Origin: Promicromonospora sp. MEB111
Lineage (GTDB): Bacteria; Actinomycetota; Actinomycetes; Actinomycetales; Cellulomonadaceae
DNA: 64,000 nt
Direction of reading: 5' to 3'
Assembly: GCF_030209445.1 (NCBI RefSeq)
Contig: NZ_JARVSD010000007.1
Location: 62,001 to 126,000, forward strand
Shown piece by piece: positions 15,612 through 24,143 of the stretch. The translations under genes were made by a program, and so were the position numbers. Under the pieces are notes generated by a model. The model searched no databases, was not told the origin of the DNA, and saw only the letters and a list, made by a program, of their open reading frames with translations. Numbering within the stretch: the stretch's first letter is position 1; each line of letters begins with the position of its first letter.

Positions 15612-15625
15612 AGGACCCTGGTCCT
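15612..15625. promoter_or_regulatory. GGACC-type palindromic box between the P-type ATPase and PFL-activase remnant
   Basis: AGGACCCTGGTCCT is an almost perfect inverted repeat resembling the boxes before the acg genes. It lies 42 bases upstream of the ATPase start and 77 upstream of the divergent remnant. Confidence 0.4.
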
Positions 15626-15701
15626 GGAACCCGGGGCCGCCTGGCTCTGCCGCCCCGGCCTCGTGGGCTGGTGTCCTGGGAGGGATCGAAGGAGAACGAT
15701 C

Positions 15702-16140
15702 ATGAGGACCGTTGACGATGCGCCCGTGACGCCGAGCCTGGGCCGCGTCCCGGCCGATCCTGGCCCGGACCGCCTCGCGTGGTCGGGGTTCGTGGGCGGG
15801 CCCTGGCAGGACCACGCGCGGCGCCAAGGAGCTCGGGGTGCACACCGCGCTGGACACCTCGGGGTTCCTCGGCGCGAACCTCACCGAGCGGATGCTCGCC
15901 GACACCGACCTGGTCCTGCTCGACGTGAAGTCCGGTGACCCCGACACCTACCGGCGGGTCACGGGCGGCGAGCTGGCTCCGACGCTCGCGTTCGGGCGGC
16001 GCCTCGCCCGGGCCGGCCTGGCCGGAGGCCACGCCCCCGAGGTCTGGATCCGGTTCGTCCTGGCTACCCGGCCGCCGTCGGCGGAGCTGACCGAGCGCGT
16101 GCGGAACCAGTTCCGCGAGCACGGCCTGACCACGTACTGA
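15702..16140 (+). pseudogene. Degraded pyruvate formate-lyase activating enzyme gene
   Basis: An ATG with AAGGAGAACG opens a frame that does not match the family. From about 15830 another frame reads a clear PFL-activase segment (ALDTSGFLGANLTERMLADT, LVLLDVKSGDPDTYRRVTGG, APTLAFGRRL, VWIRFVLA). It then jumps to a family-like C-terminus (VRNQFREHGLTTY). The radical-SAM CxxxCxxC motif is absent and parts of the C-terminal half are missing. It is a non-functional remnant with at least one frameshift and two deletions. PFL activation is anaerobic, consistent with the island. Confidence 0.7.
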
Positions 16141-16155
16141 CGGGAGGCCAGGTAC

Positions 16156-16193
16156 TGCCGGGCCGGCGCGGTCCGCGGTGCGCCGGCCCGGCA
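16156..16193. terminator. Bidirectional terminator hairpin
   Basis: Perfect 14-bp arms (16156-16169 and 16180-16193) with a 10-base loop separate the PFL-activase remnant from the convergent alcohol dehydrogenase gene, whose stop is three bases away. No T-run is present. Confidence 0.65.
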
Positions 16194-16195
16194 TG

Positions 16196-17251
16196 TCATC
16201 GAGGCCGGTGACCGGCGCCGAGGAGCGCCACCTTGAGCGCGCCCGTCTCGGACGGCCGCGAGAACACGTCGTAGGCCTCCTGCATCTGCGTCAGCTCGAA
16301 CCGGTGGGTGATCAGCTCGGGCAGCCGCAGCCGGCCGGCGGCGACCATCCCCAGCAGCGTCGGGGTGGTGCGCGTGTCGACGAGACCCGTCGTGATCGTG
16401 AGGTCGCGGATCCACGCGGTCTCCAGGTGCAGGGTGGCCGGGGCACCGTGCACACCGACGTTCGCCACGTGGCCACCGGGCCGGACGACCTCGACGCACA
16501 GCTCGAACGTCGCGGGGATGCCGACGGCCTCGACGGCCACGTCAGCGCCGAGACCGCCGGTGAGCTCGGCGACCCGGCCGGCGACGTCGTCGGCGGAGTC
16601 GAGCGCCACGTCCGCGCCGAGGCCAGACGCCGCATCGCGGCGGCTCTTCGCCGGGTCGACGACGACGATGTGCGACGGGCTGTACAGCCGCGCAGTGGCG
16701 ACCGCGGCAAGCCCGACCGGGCCGGCCCCCACGACCACCACCGTGTCCCCCGGCGTGACGGATCCGGCCAGGACACCCACCTCGTAGGCGGTGGGCAGGA
16801 TGTCGGCCAGGAGGACTGCGTCCTCGTCACTGATCTCGTCGGGCAGCCGGTAGGTCGACATGTCCGCGAACGGAACCCTGACGCGCTCGGCCTGAGTTCC
16901 GTCGACGCGGTGGCCCAGGATCCAGCCGCCACCCTCCAGGCACTGGCCGTAACGTCCCTCGCGGCAGTACCGGCACCGCCCGCAGGCCGAGATGCAGGAG
17001 AGCAGGACGCGGTCGCCGACACCGAGGTTCCGGACGCCGCCCCCGACCACCTCGACGGTGCCGACGGCCTCGTGACCGAGGATCCGTCCGGGCTCGACGG
17101 TCGGCACGTCTCCCTTGAGGATGTGCAGGTCGGTGCCGCAGATCGTGACGCAGTCGATCCGGACGACGGCGTCGTCCGGGTTCTCGACGGTCGGCTCCGG
17201 CACCTCTTCCCACCCGGTGCTTCCGGGTCCGTGATAGACGAGCGCCTTCAT
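16196..17251 (-). CDS. Zinc-dependent alcohol dehydrogenase, MDR superfamily
   Basis: The 351-residue protein has a catalytic-zinc site (CGTDLHILKGD with its Cys, GHEAVGTVEVVG with His-Glu), four structural-zinc cysteines (SACGRCRYCREGRYGQC) and a Rossmann motif VVVGAGPVGLAA. It belongs to the threonine-dehydrogenase-like/alcohol dehydrogenase group and would oxidise or reduce small alcohols with NAD(P). AGGAGGAGTC precedes the ATG. A GGACC-type box lies about 120 bases upstream in the region shared with the OmpR-type regulator gene. A fermentative role is inferred. Confidence 0.92.
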   Translation of the reverse strand: MKALVYHGPGSTGWEEVPEPTVENPDDAVVRIDCVTICGTDLHILKGDVPTVEPGRILGHEAVGTVEVVGGGVRNLGVGDRVLLSCISACGRCRYCREGRYGQCLEGGGWILGHRVDGTQAERVRVPFADMSTYRLPDEISDEDAVLLADILPTAYEVGVLAGSVTPGDTVVVVGAGPVGLAAVATARLYSPSHIVVVDPAKSRRDAASGLGADVALDSADDVAGRVAELTGGLGADVAVEAVGIPATFELCVEVVRPGGHVANVGVHGAPATLHLETAWIRDLTITTGLVDTRTTPTLLGMVAAGRLRLPELITHRFELTQMQEAYDVFSRPSETGALKVALLGAGHRPR

Positions 17252-17369
17252 GACTCCTCCTGGTGGCCGGGGCTCGGACATGGGCTGGCACGGGCGGCCA
17301 CAGTCGGCGAGCGCCGGTCGTGGTGTCCACCCGTTCCTCGACGACACCACCGCGGACGGCTCCGGATGC

Positions 17370-17383
17370 AGGACCGAACGTCC
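17370..17383. promoter_or_regulatory. GGACC-type palindromic box, ADH/response-regulator divergent region
   Basis: AGGACCGAACGTCCC contains inverted GGAC/GTCC halves around a five-base centre and resembles the boxes before the acg genes. It lies about 119 bases from the alcohol dehydrogenase ATG and about 113 from the response regulator ATG. Confidence 0.4.
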
Positions 17384-17495
17384 CGACTTCTCAGGCCGAC
17401 GGTCCCGCGTCCTGTCGGCCTGCTCCGACCGTTCGTGGGAACCTGGTCCGAGCGCACGTCCCACCACCTGACGCGTGCGGTGGAGAGGTGTGCTC

Positions 17496-18170
17496 ATGTC
17501 GGCGTCGGCCCGGGTCCTGTTGGTCGAGGACGACCGGCAGCTCTCGGGCATGCTCGCCGAGCTGCTCCGCACCGAGGGATACTCGGTCGACGTCGCGGGC
17601 GACGGCCAGCGCGGCCTGCACCTGGGCCTGACCAGGGAGTACGACGTCCTCGTCCTCGACCGCGGCCTGCCCGCCGTCGAAGGGCTCGACCTCCTGGCCC
17701 GCCTGCGCGCCAAGGGGGTGCCGACGCCGGCGCTCGTCCTGTCCGCGCTGAGCAACCCGGCCGACCGGGTGGAGGGTCTGGACGCGGGCGCCGAGGACTA
17801 CCTGGGCAAGCCGTTCGACGTCGACGAGCTGCTCGCGCGGCTGCGCGCGCTGCGCCGGCGCGCGGGGGCGACGCCGGCGAGCGCACTGGAGATCCGGCTC
17901 CCGGGCGGTACCTTCGACGTGTCGGCTCGGCGTGTCGATCTGAGCGACGGCCGGAGCGCCGACCTGTCCGAACGCGAGGCGTCGCTCCTGGAGCTCCTGG
18001 CGCGCCGCCCGAACCGCGTCTTCAGCCGGCAGGAGGTGCTCGACGAGGTGTTCCCTGACGCTGCCGACGAGGGTGTGGTCGACACCTACGTCTACTACGT
18101 GCGCCGCAAGCTCGGCCGCGGTGCCGTGGTGACGGTGCGCGGACTCGGCTACCGGTGGGGTGCGCTGTGA
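17496..18170 (+). CDS. OmpR/PhoB-family response regulator
   Basis: The 224-residue protein has a receiver domain (LLVEDDRQLSGMLAELL; phospho-acceptor in VLVLDRGLP; lysine in YLGKPFDVDELLARL) and a winged-helix DNA-binding domain (LSEREASLLELLARRPNRVF, then DTYVYYVRRKLG). GGAGAGGTGTGCTC precedes the ATG. The stop overlaps the kinase GTG (GTGA), so the pair is co-translated. The convergent flavin electron-transfer operon is a plausible target, but nothing in the sequence proves it. Confidence 0.95.
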   Translation: MSASARVLLVEDDRQLSGMLAELLRTEGYSVDVAGDGQRGLHLGLTREYDVLVLDRGLPAVEGLDLLARLRAKGVPTPALVLSALSNPADRVEGLDAGAEDYLGKPFDVDELLARLRALRRRAGATPASALEIRLPGGTFDVSARRVDLSDGRSADLSEREASLLELLARRPNRVFSRQEVLDEVFPDAADEGVVDTYVYYVRRKLGRGAVVTVRGLGYRWGAL

Positions 18171-19408
18171 GCACGGCACTTGTCACCGCGGCCGAACGTG
18201 ATCTCCTGCGGCGCACGAGCCGCAGGCTCGGCCTGCAGACGGGGGCCCTGGTCATGGCGTGCCTGCTGCTCGTCGCCGTGGTCGTGGTGCTCGTCGTGGC
18301 GCGCGCCTTCGCCGAGGAGGACGACCGGCGCCTCGAGTCGGCGGTCACCACCGCCGAGCACGTCGGCGCCGTGGAGCCCGGGGTCTGGGTGGCGATCGAG
18401 TCGGCCCGCGGGCTGGAGGTGTCCCCGGCGATGCCCGAGGGTCTGCCGGACCTGGAGCTGATGGCACAGGTGGCACGCACGGGACATGAGGTCCGGGAGC
18501 AGGTCGGCGTCGCCTCCGGGACCTACGAGGTGCTCACCGGGCGACAGGCGGACCGGGTCGTGCAGGCCGTCCTCGACCCGTCGGAACGGCGGGAGGAACT
18601 GGCACTGCTGGTCCTGGCCCTGTCCGTCGCCGGCGGTGCGGGCGTGGTGCTGGCCACCGTCGGTGGGTGGTGGTTCGCCCGCCGAGCGGTCCGGCCCACG
18701 GCCCAGGCCTTGGCCATGCAGCGACGCTTCGTCGCCGACGCCGGTCATGAGCTGCGCACCCCGCTCACGCTTCTGTCCACACGCGCCCAGCTGCTGCGCC
18801 GGAGGCTCGCGCAGTCGTCGTCGGACGACGCGCGTGGCATCAGCGAGGACGTCGACGGGCTGCTGGGCGACACCGCGGCGCTCACCGAGGTGCTCGACGA
18901 CCTGCTCGTCGCCGCGGACATGCGCTCGGTGGACCCGGTCGCGATGGACCGTGCCGCCGTCGTCCGCGAGGTCGTCGAGGCGGCCCGTCCGACGGCCGAC
19001 GAGCGTGGCGTGCGCCTTCGGGGTGAGGGCGAGCCGACGGCGCCGGTCATGGCCACCCCCGCCGCGGTCCGCCGGGCGGTGACGGCCCTGGTGGACAACG
19101 CCGTCGACCATGCCGAAGGCGAGGTGCAGGTCACGGTCCTGCTGGGCCGGAGCACGGCGAGCGTCGTGGTCGAGGACGACGGCCCCGGCCTTCCCCAGGA
19201 CGGTGCCGACCTGTTCGAGCGCTTCGCCTCGCGCCGGACCCCCGACGCGGCCGCGCCGGCGCGCAGGCACTACGGACTGGGTCTGGCGCTCGTCGCCGAG
19301 ATCGCCGCCCAGCACGGCGGCGACGTGACGGCGACGGGGCGCGAGGACGGTGCGCGCGGGACACGGCTCACGCTCACGCTGCCGGTCGCTGCCCCGCGTC
19401 GCCGCTGA
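18167..19408 (+). CDS. Sensor histidine kinase, HisKA type
   Basis: The 413-residue protein has TM helix 1 at about residues 25-50, an extracytoplasmic sensor of about 100 residues, TM helix 2 at about 145-170, the phospho-acceptor box (FVADAGHELRTPLTLLSTRA) and a HATPase domain with N (VDNAVDHAEG), G1 (VEDDGPGLP) and G2 (YGLGLALV) boxes. It starts at the GTG overlapping the regulator stop. Its 3' end overlaps the convergent apbE-like gene by about 35 bases. Confidence 0.94.
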   Translation: MSTALVTAAERDLLRRTSRRLGLQTGALVMACLLLVAVVVVLVVARAFAEEDDRRLESAVTTAEHVGAVEPGVWVAIESARGLEVSPAMPEGLPDLELMAQVARTGHEVREQVGVASGTYEVLTGRQADRVVQAVLDPSERREELALLVLALSVAGGAGVVLATVGGWWFARRAVRPTAQALAMQRRFVADAGHELRTPLTLLSTRAQLLRRRLAQSSSDDARGISEDVDGLLGDTAALTEVLDDLLVAADMRSVDPVAMDRAAVVREVVEAARPTADERGVRLRGEGEPTAPVMATPAAVRRAVTALVDNAVDHAEGEVQVTVLLGRSTASVVVEDDGPGLPQDGADLFERFASRRTPDAAAPARRHYGLGLALVAEIAAQHGGDVTATGREDGARGTRLTLTLPVAAPRRR

Positions 19409-20114
19409 CCAGGGTCCCGTCCGGACGTACGGCCAGGACCCACGCCGCTCCCTGCCCGAGCGCCCACTCGACGCCGTCGGGACCGAGTGCGAGGACGCTG
19501 GTGGCGAGCACGTCGGCCGTGGTGAGGTCCCCGGCCACGACGGTGGCGGCGACGAGCCCGTCCGCGGCGCGGCCCGTGCGCCCGTCCCACACGTGCTGCC
19601 CCCGCTCGTACGTGCCGGACGTCGCGACAGCGCCCTCGCGCACCTCGACCCGGGCGACGAGCTCGTCCGGCACGAGCGGCGACCTGACTCCCACTGCCCA
19701 GCTCCGGCCCGGCTCGGGGCCGCCCACGACCACGACGTCGCCGCCGGCGTTGAAGCACAGGTCACCGAAGCCCTCGGCCCGCAACAGCTCGACCGCGCGC
19801 TGGACCGCCCAGCCCTTGACGACACCGTTCGCGTCCAGGCCGCCGCCCGGTCGTCGGATGTCGAACGCACCCGCGCTGGCAGCCTGGACGCCCGCGGCGA
19901 TGCTCAGTACCTCGGCGAGCTCGGGCGACGGCGCGTCCACCAGCCCTCGCTCGTACCTGCGCAGCTCGCTGTCCGCCCGGAACGGGCTGAACCGCGCGTC
20001 CTCGGCCCGCAGGAGGTCGAACGCGGAGCGTGCCGCCGCACGAGACCGGTCGTCGTCCGGGTCCCGCAGGTCGAGCGACATCGGGACCCCCATGACCGTC
20101 TCCAGGTATCGCAC
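19374..20114 (-). CDS. FAD:protein FMN transferase, ApbE family
   Basis: The 246-residue protein, shorter than many ApbE proteins and without a signal peptide, shows the conserved blocks: MGVPMSLDL near the N-terminus, FDIRRPGGGLDANGVVKGWA, NAGGDVVVVG, and TADVLATSVLALG near the C-terminus with the metal-binding region. ApbE attaches FMN through a phosphoester bond to Ser/Thr of FMN-binding domains. The upstream neighbour encodes such a substrate four bases away, so the pair probably forms enzyme and target. Confidence 0.92.
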   Translation of the reverse strand: MRYLETVMGVPMSLDLRDPDDDRSRAAARSAFDLLRAEDARFSPFRADSELRRYERGLVDAPSPELAEVLSIAAGVQAASAGAFDIRRPGGGLDANGVVKGWAVQRAVELLRAEGFGDLCFNAGGDVVVVGGPEPGRSWAVGVRSPLVPDELVARVEVREGAVATSGTYERGQHVWDGRTGRAADGLVAATVVAGDLTTADVLATSVLALGPDGVEWALGQGAAWVLAVRPDGTLVSGDAGQRPAA

Positions 20115-20117
20115 GGG

Positions 20118-20624
20118 TCAGCCCCTCGCGTCGATCGCCGACTGGACCGACTCCCGGTAGCCCTCCGAGGTGTAGGTGGCACCGGAGACCGTGTCGATGC
20201 GGGCGGACTGCGCGTCCACGACCTCCTGCGCCAGGATCGGCGTCGACCGTGCGGCGATCTGGGAGCTCTCCGGTCCGCTCGGCGCCTGCACGGTCTGGAC
20301 GTCGGCGATCCGGGTGCCCGTGAACGTCACCGTCACCTGCACCGGGCCGTAGGGGGTCTGGGCCACGTCCCCCGCGACGGTCACGGTCGAGGTGTCGGGC
20401 GAGCCCGTGCCGGGGTTCGACGGTGAGGTGCTCGGGTCCGGTGTGCCCTGGCTGCCGGACCCGCCCGCGGCGCCGCCCGTGTCTCCGGCCGGGACGGTGC
20501 TGCCAGGGACGGGTGCCGCGGCCTGGTCGACGGGCAGGCCGCCGAAGCGGGCGACGGCGACGGCCGCCAGCCCAGCCAGGGCTCCCAGGTAGACGAACGT
20601 GCCCCTCCAGCGACGTGCGGTCAT
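20118..20624 (-). CDS. FMN-binding domain protein with one N-terminal membrane helix
   Basis: The 168-residue protein has an N-terminal membrane helix (about residues 8-26), a Gly/Ser/Pro/Thr-rich spacer (about 32-75) and an FMN_bind domain ending in TVSGATYTSEGYRESV, where SGAT is the expected flavinylation site for ApbE. It probably carries covalent FMN on the outer face of the membrane. It overlaps the ferric-reductase-like gene by four bases and precedes apbE, suggesting an electron path from a cytosolic reductase through haem to external FMN. Confidence 0.88.
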   Translation of the reverse strand: MTARRWRGTFVYLGALAGLAAVAVARFGGLPVDQAAAPVPGSTVPAGDTGGAAGGSGSQGTPDPSTSPSNPGTGSPDTSTVTVAGDVAQTPYGPVQVTVTFTGTRIADVQTVQAPSGPESSQIAARSTPILAQEVVDAQSARIDTVSGATYTSEGYRESVQSAIDARG

Positions 20625-21997
20625 GACAGGCTCAGCTCCTCGTGATGGACGGCGGACCTCGGGACACCGGCCGCGCGCGCTGCTCGCACGACGGTCGCGA
20701 CCATGCCCGGCGGCCCGCACACGAACACGTCGCGCCGTGCGAGGTCCGGCACGAGCGCCGGCAGGTGGCCTGTGTCGAGCGGGTCGTACCCCAGCTCCGA
20801 GCGGTGCCCGACCACCGGCCGGTAGTCGATCCCTGCCGCCGCGAGCTCGTTCCCGAGGCCCAGGCCGGCCGCAGACCGGGCGCGGTGCACCACCACGACG
20901 TCGTGCCCGCGCAGCCTCAGCTCCTCGGCCAGCGCGCGCACGGGTCCCACCCCGGCGCCACCGCCGACCAGCAGCACACCGGGCCGGCGGGCACGGGCCG
21001 CGGTGAACCGCCCGAACGGCCCCTCGAGAAGGACCCGGGTTCCGGGGCGCAGCCGTGCGACCGCGCTGGAGTGGTCGCCGAGCGCCCCGACGGTGAACCG
21101 GAGGTGGTCCCCCGCAGGCGCCACGGACAGCGAGTAGGGGTGGGCGGACACCAGATGCCCGCGGACGAGAAAGCGGACCAGGAAGAACTGGCCGGCCCTC
21201 GCGCCGAGATCTCCCAGGCCGCTGCCCGAGACCCACACGCTCGTCATGCCGCCCGCCTCGGGCAGCACCGCGGTCACCCGCGGCGCATGCCGGACCACGT
21301 CGACCAGCGGCAGGATCACCCGCCAGGTCAGCAGCGCGGCCGCGGTCACCGCGTACAGCAGGACCCAGACGACGCGCGCCACCGGGGATCCGACGAAATG
21401 GGCTCCCGCGGCGATCTGGTGCCCGAACGTGAGATAGATGCCGACGTACACGCTCAGGTGCACGACGAACCAGAGCTCGTAGGAGAGGTGCTGGCGCAGC
21501 AACCGCGCACTCGTCACCCCGACCAGCACGAACACCGCTGTGCCGAGCACTGCCGAGAGCATCTCCGGCTGAGTCGTCACGATCGTCACCGCCTCGGGCC
21601 AGAGCGCACGAGCGGACAGGAGCGCACCGCCCAGGATCATCAGCAGCACGTGCGTCAGGACCAGCAGGACGACGCTCGTCCCCAGGGTCCGGTGCCAGGA
21701 GACCAGCCGGTCGAGGCCGACGGCCCGCTCGAACCACGGGACCCTGCCGGTCAGGAGCACCTGGGCGCAGACCAGGACGGACGCGACCAGACCCGTGAGC
21801 TCTCCGAGCGCGGTCACCGCCCCGCCCGGGGAGCCACCCGTCGTGGGCGGTGTGCCGGTCCACCAGAAGACCGCCACGGCGACGACCGTGACGACCAGGA
21901 GGATCCGCAGGAGGAGGCCCCCGGGGTGGTTCAGCGCGACGGACCGTCCCGGCTGTCCGGTCGCCGACGGTGCGCGCGGTGGCGTGATCGTGCTCAT
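20621..21997 (-). CDS. Ferric reductase-like transmembrane protein with FAD/NAD(P) reductase domain
   Basis: The 458-residue protein has six or so membrane helices in residues 25-235 with histidines suited to b-haem (SWHRTLG, LTHVLLM, VVHLSVY, FGHQIAA), then a ferredoxin-reductase-type FAD domain (HPYSLSV) and an NAD(P) domain (GVLLVGGGAGVGPVRALAEE, FVCGPPGM). It should move electrons from cytosolic NAD(P)H across the membrane. With the FMN-binding protein and ApbE it forms a flavin-based extracytosolic electron-transfer operon. The natural acceptor is unknown. Confidence 0.92.
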   Translation of the reverse strand: MSTITPPRAPSATGQPGRSVALNHPGGLLLRILLVVTVVAVAVFWWTGTPPTTGGSPGGAVTALGELTGLVASVLVCAQVLLTGRVPWFERAVGLDRLVSWHRTLGTSVVLLVLTHVLLMILGGALLSARALWPEAVTIVTTQPEMLSAVLGTAVFVLVGVTSARLLRQHLSYELWFVVHLSVYVGIYLTFGHQIAAGAHFVGSPVARVVWVLLYAVTAAALLTWRVILPLVDVVRHAPRVTAVLPEAGGMTSVWVSGSGLGDLGARAGQFFLVRFLVRGHLVSAHPYSLSVAPAGDHLRFTVGALGDHSSAVARLRPGTRVLLEGPFGRFTAARARRPGVLLVGGGAGVGPVRALAEELRLRGHDVVVVHRARSAAGLGLGNELAAAGIDYRPVVGHRSELGYDPLDTGHLPALVPDLARRDVFVCGPPGMVATVVRAARAAGVPRSAVHHEELSLS

Positions 21998-22062
21998 GCC
22001 GACAGTCTCGGCGGCAAATCTCAGAGGACTCTCGGAGCGTGCGCCACCGGCGCGCAGTCCGC

Positions 22063-22390
22063 TCAGACGGCTCCGGCACTCGTCGCTCGACGCCGGCGGT
22101 GCCGGTGATCGGTGGCCGTCGCGTCCCGGTCGCGCAGGTTCCGGCGACGCCGGTGCAGGCGCCACGCCTCGTCGGTGCCCCAGACGATCACCGGGAACAG
22201 CACCAGGAGCGCGAGGTACTCGGCGGGCGGGGGCACGGTCCCGAACACGCGCTGCAGGGGCGGCAGGCCCACGAGCGCGGCGGCGAAGAGGATCTCGGCC
22301 CCGATGCCCCACAGCAGGAGCCGGTTGCTGAACAGGCCGATCGAGCGCAGCGAGGCGAACAGTGCGCCGTCCTGGTCGTGCACACCCCGA
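22063..22390 (-). pseudogene. C-terminal fragment of a cation-transporting P-type ATPase
   Basis: About 75 codons match the last membrane helices of P2-type cation ATPases (SIGLFSNRLLLWGIGAEILF, PPLQRVFGTV, VIVWGTDEAWRL), followed by a basic tail. The phosphorylation and nucleotide domains are absent from the window. CtpF-like pumps of this kind occur in dormancy regulons, consistent with neighbouring genes. No start is recognisable, so this is a remnant. Confidence 0.65.
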
Positions 22391-22515
22391 AGACACCCGA
22401 CTCTCCGGAACCGGGGCGGTGACGACGTCCTCGCGACCCGAGCCGTCGCGAGGCGGGTCGGATGCTGGCGGTACCACTCCGTGTGCAACCGGACTCGGCG
22501 AGGAGGCGGACTGAG

Positions 22516-22971
22516 ATGGAGATCGTTCGAGGCGAACGAACGGCGCAGGAGATCGTCGGCCTGCGCGAGAAGGTACGGATGGACGAGCTCGAGGACTTCT
22601 TTCCACGGGCCATGACGGCAGCGGCCGAGGCGCTCGGAGCGCGCGGTGTGGAGCCCTCGGGGCCGCCCGTGGCGCTCTACGAGGACATGTCCGCGGAAGG
22701 GTTCGACGTGACGGCGGGTTACCCGGTCCCGGCAGGGGCCGCACCGTCGGACGACGTCGTCGCCGCGATGCTCCCGGCCGGCGCGACGGTGGAAGTGGTC
22801 CACGAGGGCCCCTACGAGACACTGACGGCGGCCCACGAAGAGCTGACCGCCTGGTTCCGGGAGAACGGGATGCCCTCGCCGACGGTCGTGTGGGAGGAGT
22901 ACGTCCTCGGGCCCGAGAGCGGTGCAGATCCGAGCCGGTGGCAGACGCGGATCGTGTACCCGGTGGGCTGA
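22516..22971 (+). CDS. GyrI-like small-molecule-binding domain protein
   Basis: The 151-residue protein has a GyrI/SOUL-like fold pattern: an N-terminal strand (RGERTAQEIVGLREKVRMDE), a central PPVALYEDM, DVTAGYPVPAG, then HEGPYETLTAAHEELTAWFRENG and VVWEEYVLGPES. The HxGPYxxLxxAyxxL motif is diagnostic. Standalone members bind or hydrolyse small molecules or buffer xenobiotics. The ATG at 22516 was chosen because AGGAGG lies about nine bases upstream. It sits between a P-type ATPase remnant and the second acg-like gene. Confidence 0.85.
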   Translation: MEIVRGERTAQEIVGLREKVRMDELEDFFPRAMTAAAEALGARGVEPSGPPVALYEDMSAEGFDVTAGYPVPAGAAPSDDVVAAMLPAGATVEVVHEGPYETLTAAHEELTAWFRENGMPSPTVVWEEYVLGPESGADPSRWQTRIVYPVG

Positions 22972-23016
22972 CCCGGCCTTTCTCCTGCCGCGTCAGGCCC
23001 TTGGTCGGTCACACGC

Positions 23017-23052
23017 AGGACGAAGGGCAGTCGAAGACAGGACCACCTGCCC
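23017..23052 (+). promoter_or_regulatory. Tandem GGACC-type boxes upstream of acg-like gene 2
   Basis: AGGACGAAGGGCAG (23017-23030) and AGGACCACCTGCCC (23039-23052) lie 22 bases apart. The second matches the box at 9955 at 15 of 18 positions when extended by four bases. An additional AGGCCCTTGGTC lies at 22995-23006. They are proposed sites of the same dormancy-type activator. Confidence 0.5.
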
Positions 23053-23178
23053 TGCCGGGCGCGCGGGCCGGGTGCTGTCCTGGGTGAAGAGCACGGGTCG
23101 ACCAGATCCGGTGTCGACGCGGCTCCAGACCGGCTGGGCCGGTCGAGGCAGGCGAGCACGGACTGAGGGAGACGAGCC

Positions 23179-24126
23179 ATGGACGTCGGCGACGCACGGA
23201 TCGAGAGGATCCTGAGAGCGGCTGGAGACGCTCCGAGCGTCTTGAACACGCAGCCGTGGCAGGTGGCGGTCACGGGGAGCACCGTGACGCTTCGTGCCGA
23301 TCCGTCGAGGCAGCTCCGGCACAACGACCCGCAGGGCCGTGAGATGTTGATCAGCTGCGGGGCCTTCCTGTTCAACGCGAGGGTGGCTGCCCGGCGCGAG
23401 TCGCTGACCGCCGTCGTCACGCTCCTGCCCGACCCGGGCGACGAGCTGCTCGTCGCCGAGCTGGCGCTCGAGCCGGGCGACGACCCGAGCCCGGACGAGC
23501 TCGAGCTGTCCGTGGCGATCGAGCACCGCGCGACGTCCCGCGACCCCTTCGACGACCAGCCCCTGCCGACCGACCTCCTGGTCGCCATCCAGCGGGCCGC
23601 GGACCACGAGGGAGCCGGCCTGCGCGCGATCCAGCCCTCGGACCCCGCGCGGACAGGGGTGCTGGAGCTCGTGCGGCGGGCCGAGGCCATCGCGGCGGAG
23701 GACCTGGCCGGTCGCGACGAGGAGGCGGCTTGGACCGCCACCGAGCCGGGACGCGACGACGGCATTCCGGTCAGGTACCTCGGACGGGCGCCGAGCAACC
23801 TGGGTGCACCGGCGCGCCGGTTCCACGAGAGCGTCGGCCGGGAACGGTTCGAGCAGAACTCGACCCTCGCCGTCCTGAGCACTCCCGGCGACACGCCCCG
23901 GGACTGGGTCATGGCCGGCCAGGCGCTGGAGCGCGCGCTCCTGGTCGCCTCCGGCTACTTCGTCCGCGCGTCGTTCGCCACGACCGTCCTGGAGAACCCG
24001 ACGACGCGCCACGACCTGCGCCAGGTGCTCTCCCTCGGTGGCTTCCCCCAGATGCTGATGCGGCTCGGCAACGTCGCGCGGCCGGTCCACGCGCCCCGTC
24101 GCACCGTCCGTACGACCACGCCGTAG
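23179..24126 (+). CDS. Acg-family nitroreductase-fold oxidoreductase, paralogue 2
   Basis: The 315-residue protein aligns end to end with the protein encoded at 10088-11035. Shared blocks include ILRAAGDAPSVLNTQPWQV, LLPDPGDELLVAELALEPG, VLSTPGDTPRDWVMAGQALE and SFATTVLENPTTRHDLRQVL. It starts behind GAGGGAGACG. It is followed after 17 bases by the WS/DGAT gene and then a flavodoxin gene in one likely operon. In mycobacteria acg- and tgs-type genes are co-induced under hypoxia. Confidence 0.88.
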   Translation: MDVGDARIERILRAAGDAPSVLNTQPWQVAVTGSTVTLRADPSRQLRHNDPQGREMLISCGAFLFNARVAARRESLTAVVTLLPDPGDELLVAELALEPGDDPSPDELELSVAIEHRATSRDPFDDQPLPTDLLVAIQRAADHEGAGLRAIQPSDPARTGVLELVRRAEAIAAEDLAGRDEEAAWTATEPGRDDGIPVRYLGRAPSNLGAPARRFHESVGRERFEQNSTLAVLSTPGDTPRDWVMAGQALERALLVASGYFVRASFATTVLENPTTRHDLRQVLSLGGFPQMLMRLGNVARPVHAPRRTVRTTTP

Positions 24127-24143
24127 GCCTCGGGACGACCGTC

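Noticed and set aside
20621-22822. 733-codon minus-strand frame extending the ferric-reductase-like protein upstream
   Set aside because: Residues before MSTITPPRAP are Arg/Pro-rich shadow sequence crossing the ATPase remnant; the ATG at 21997 begins the recognisable protein.
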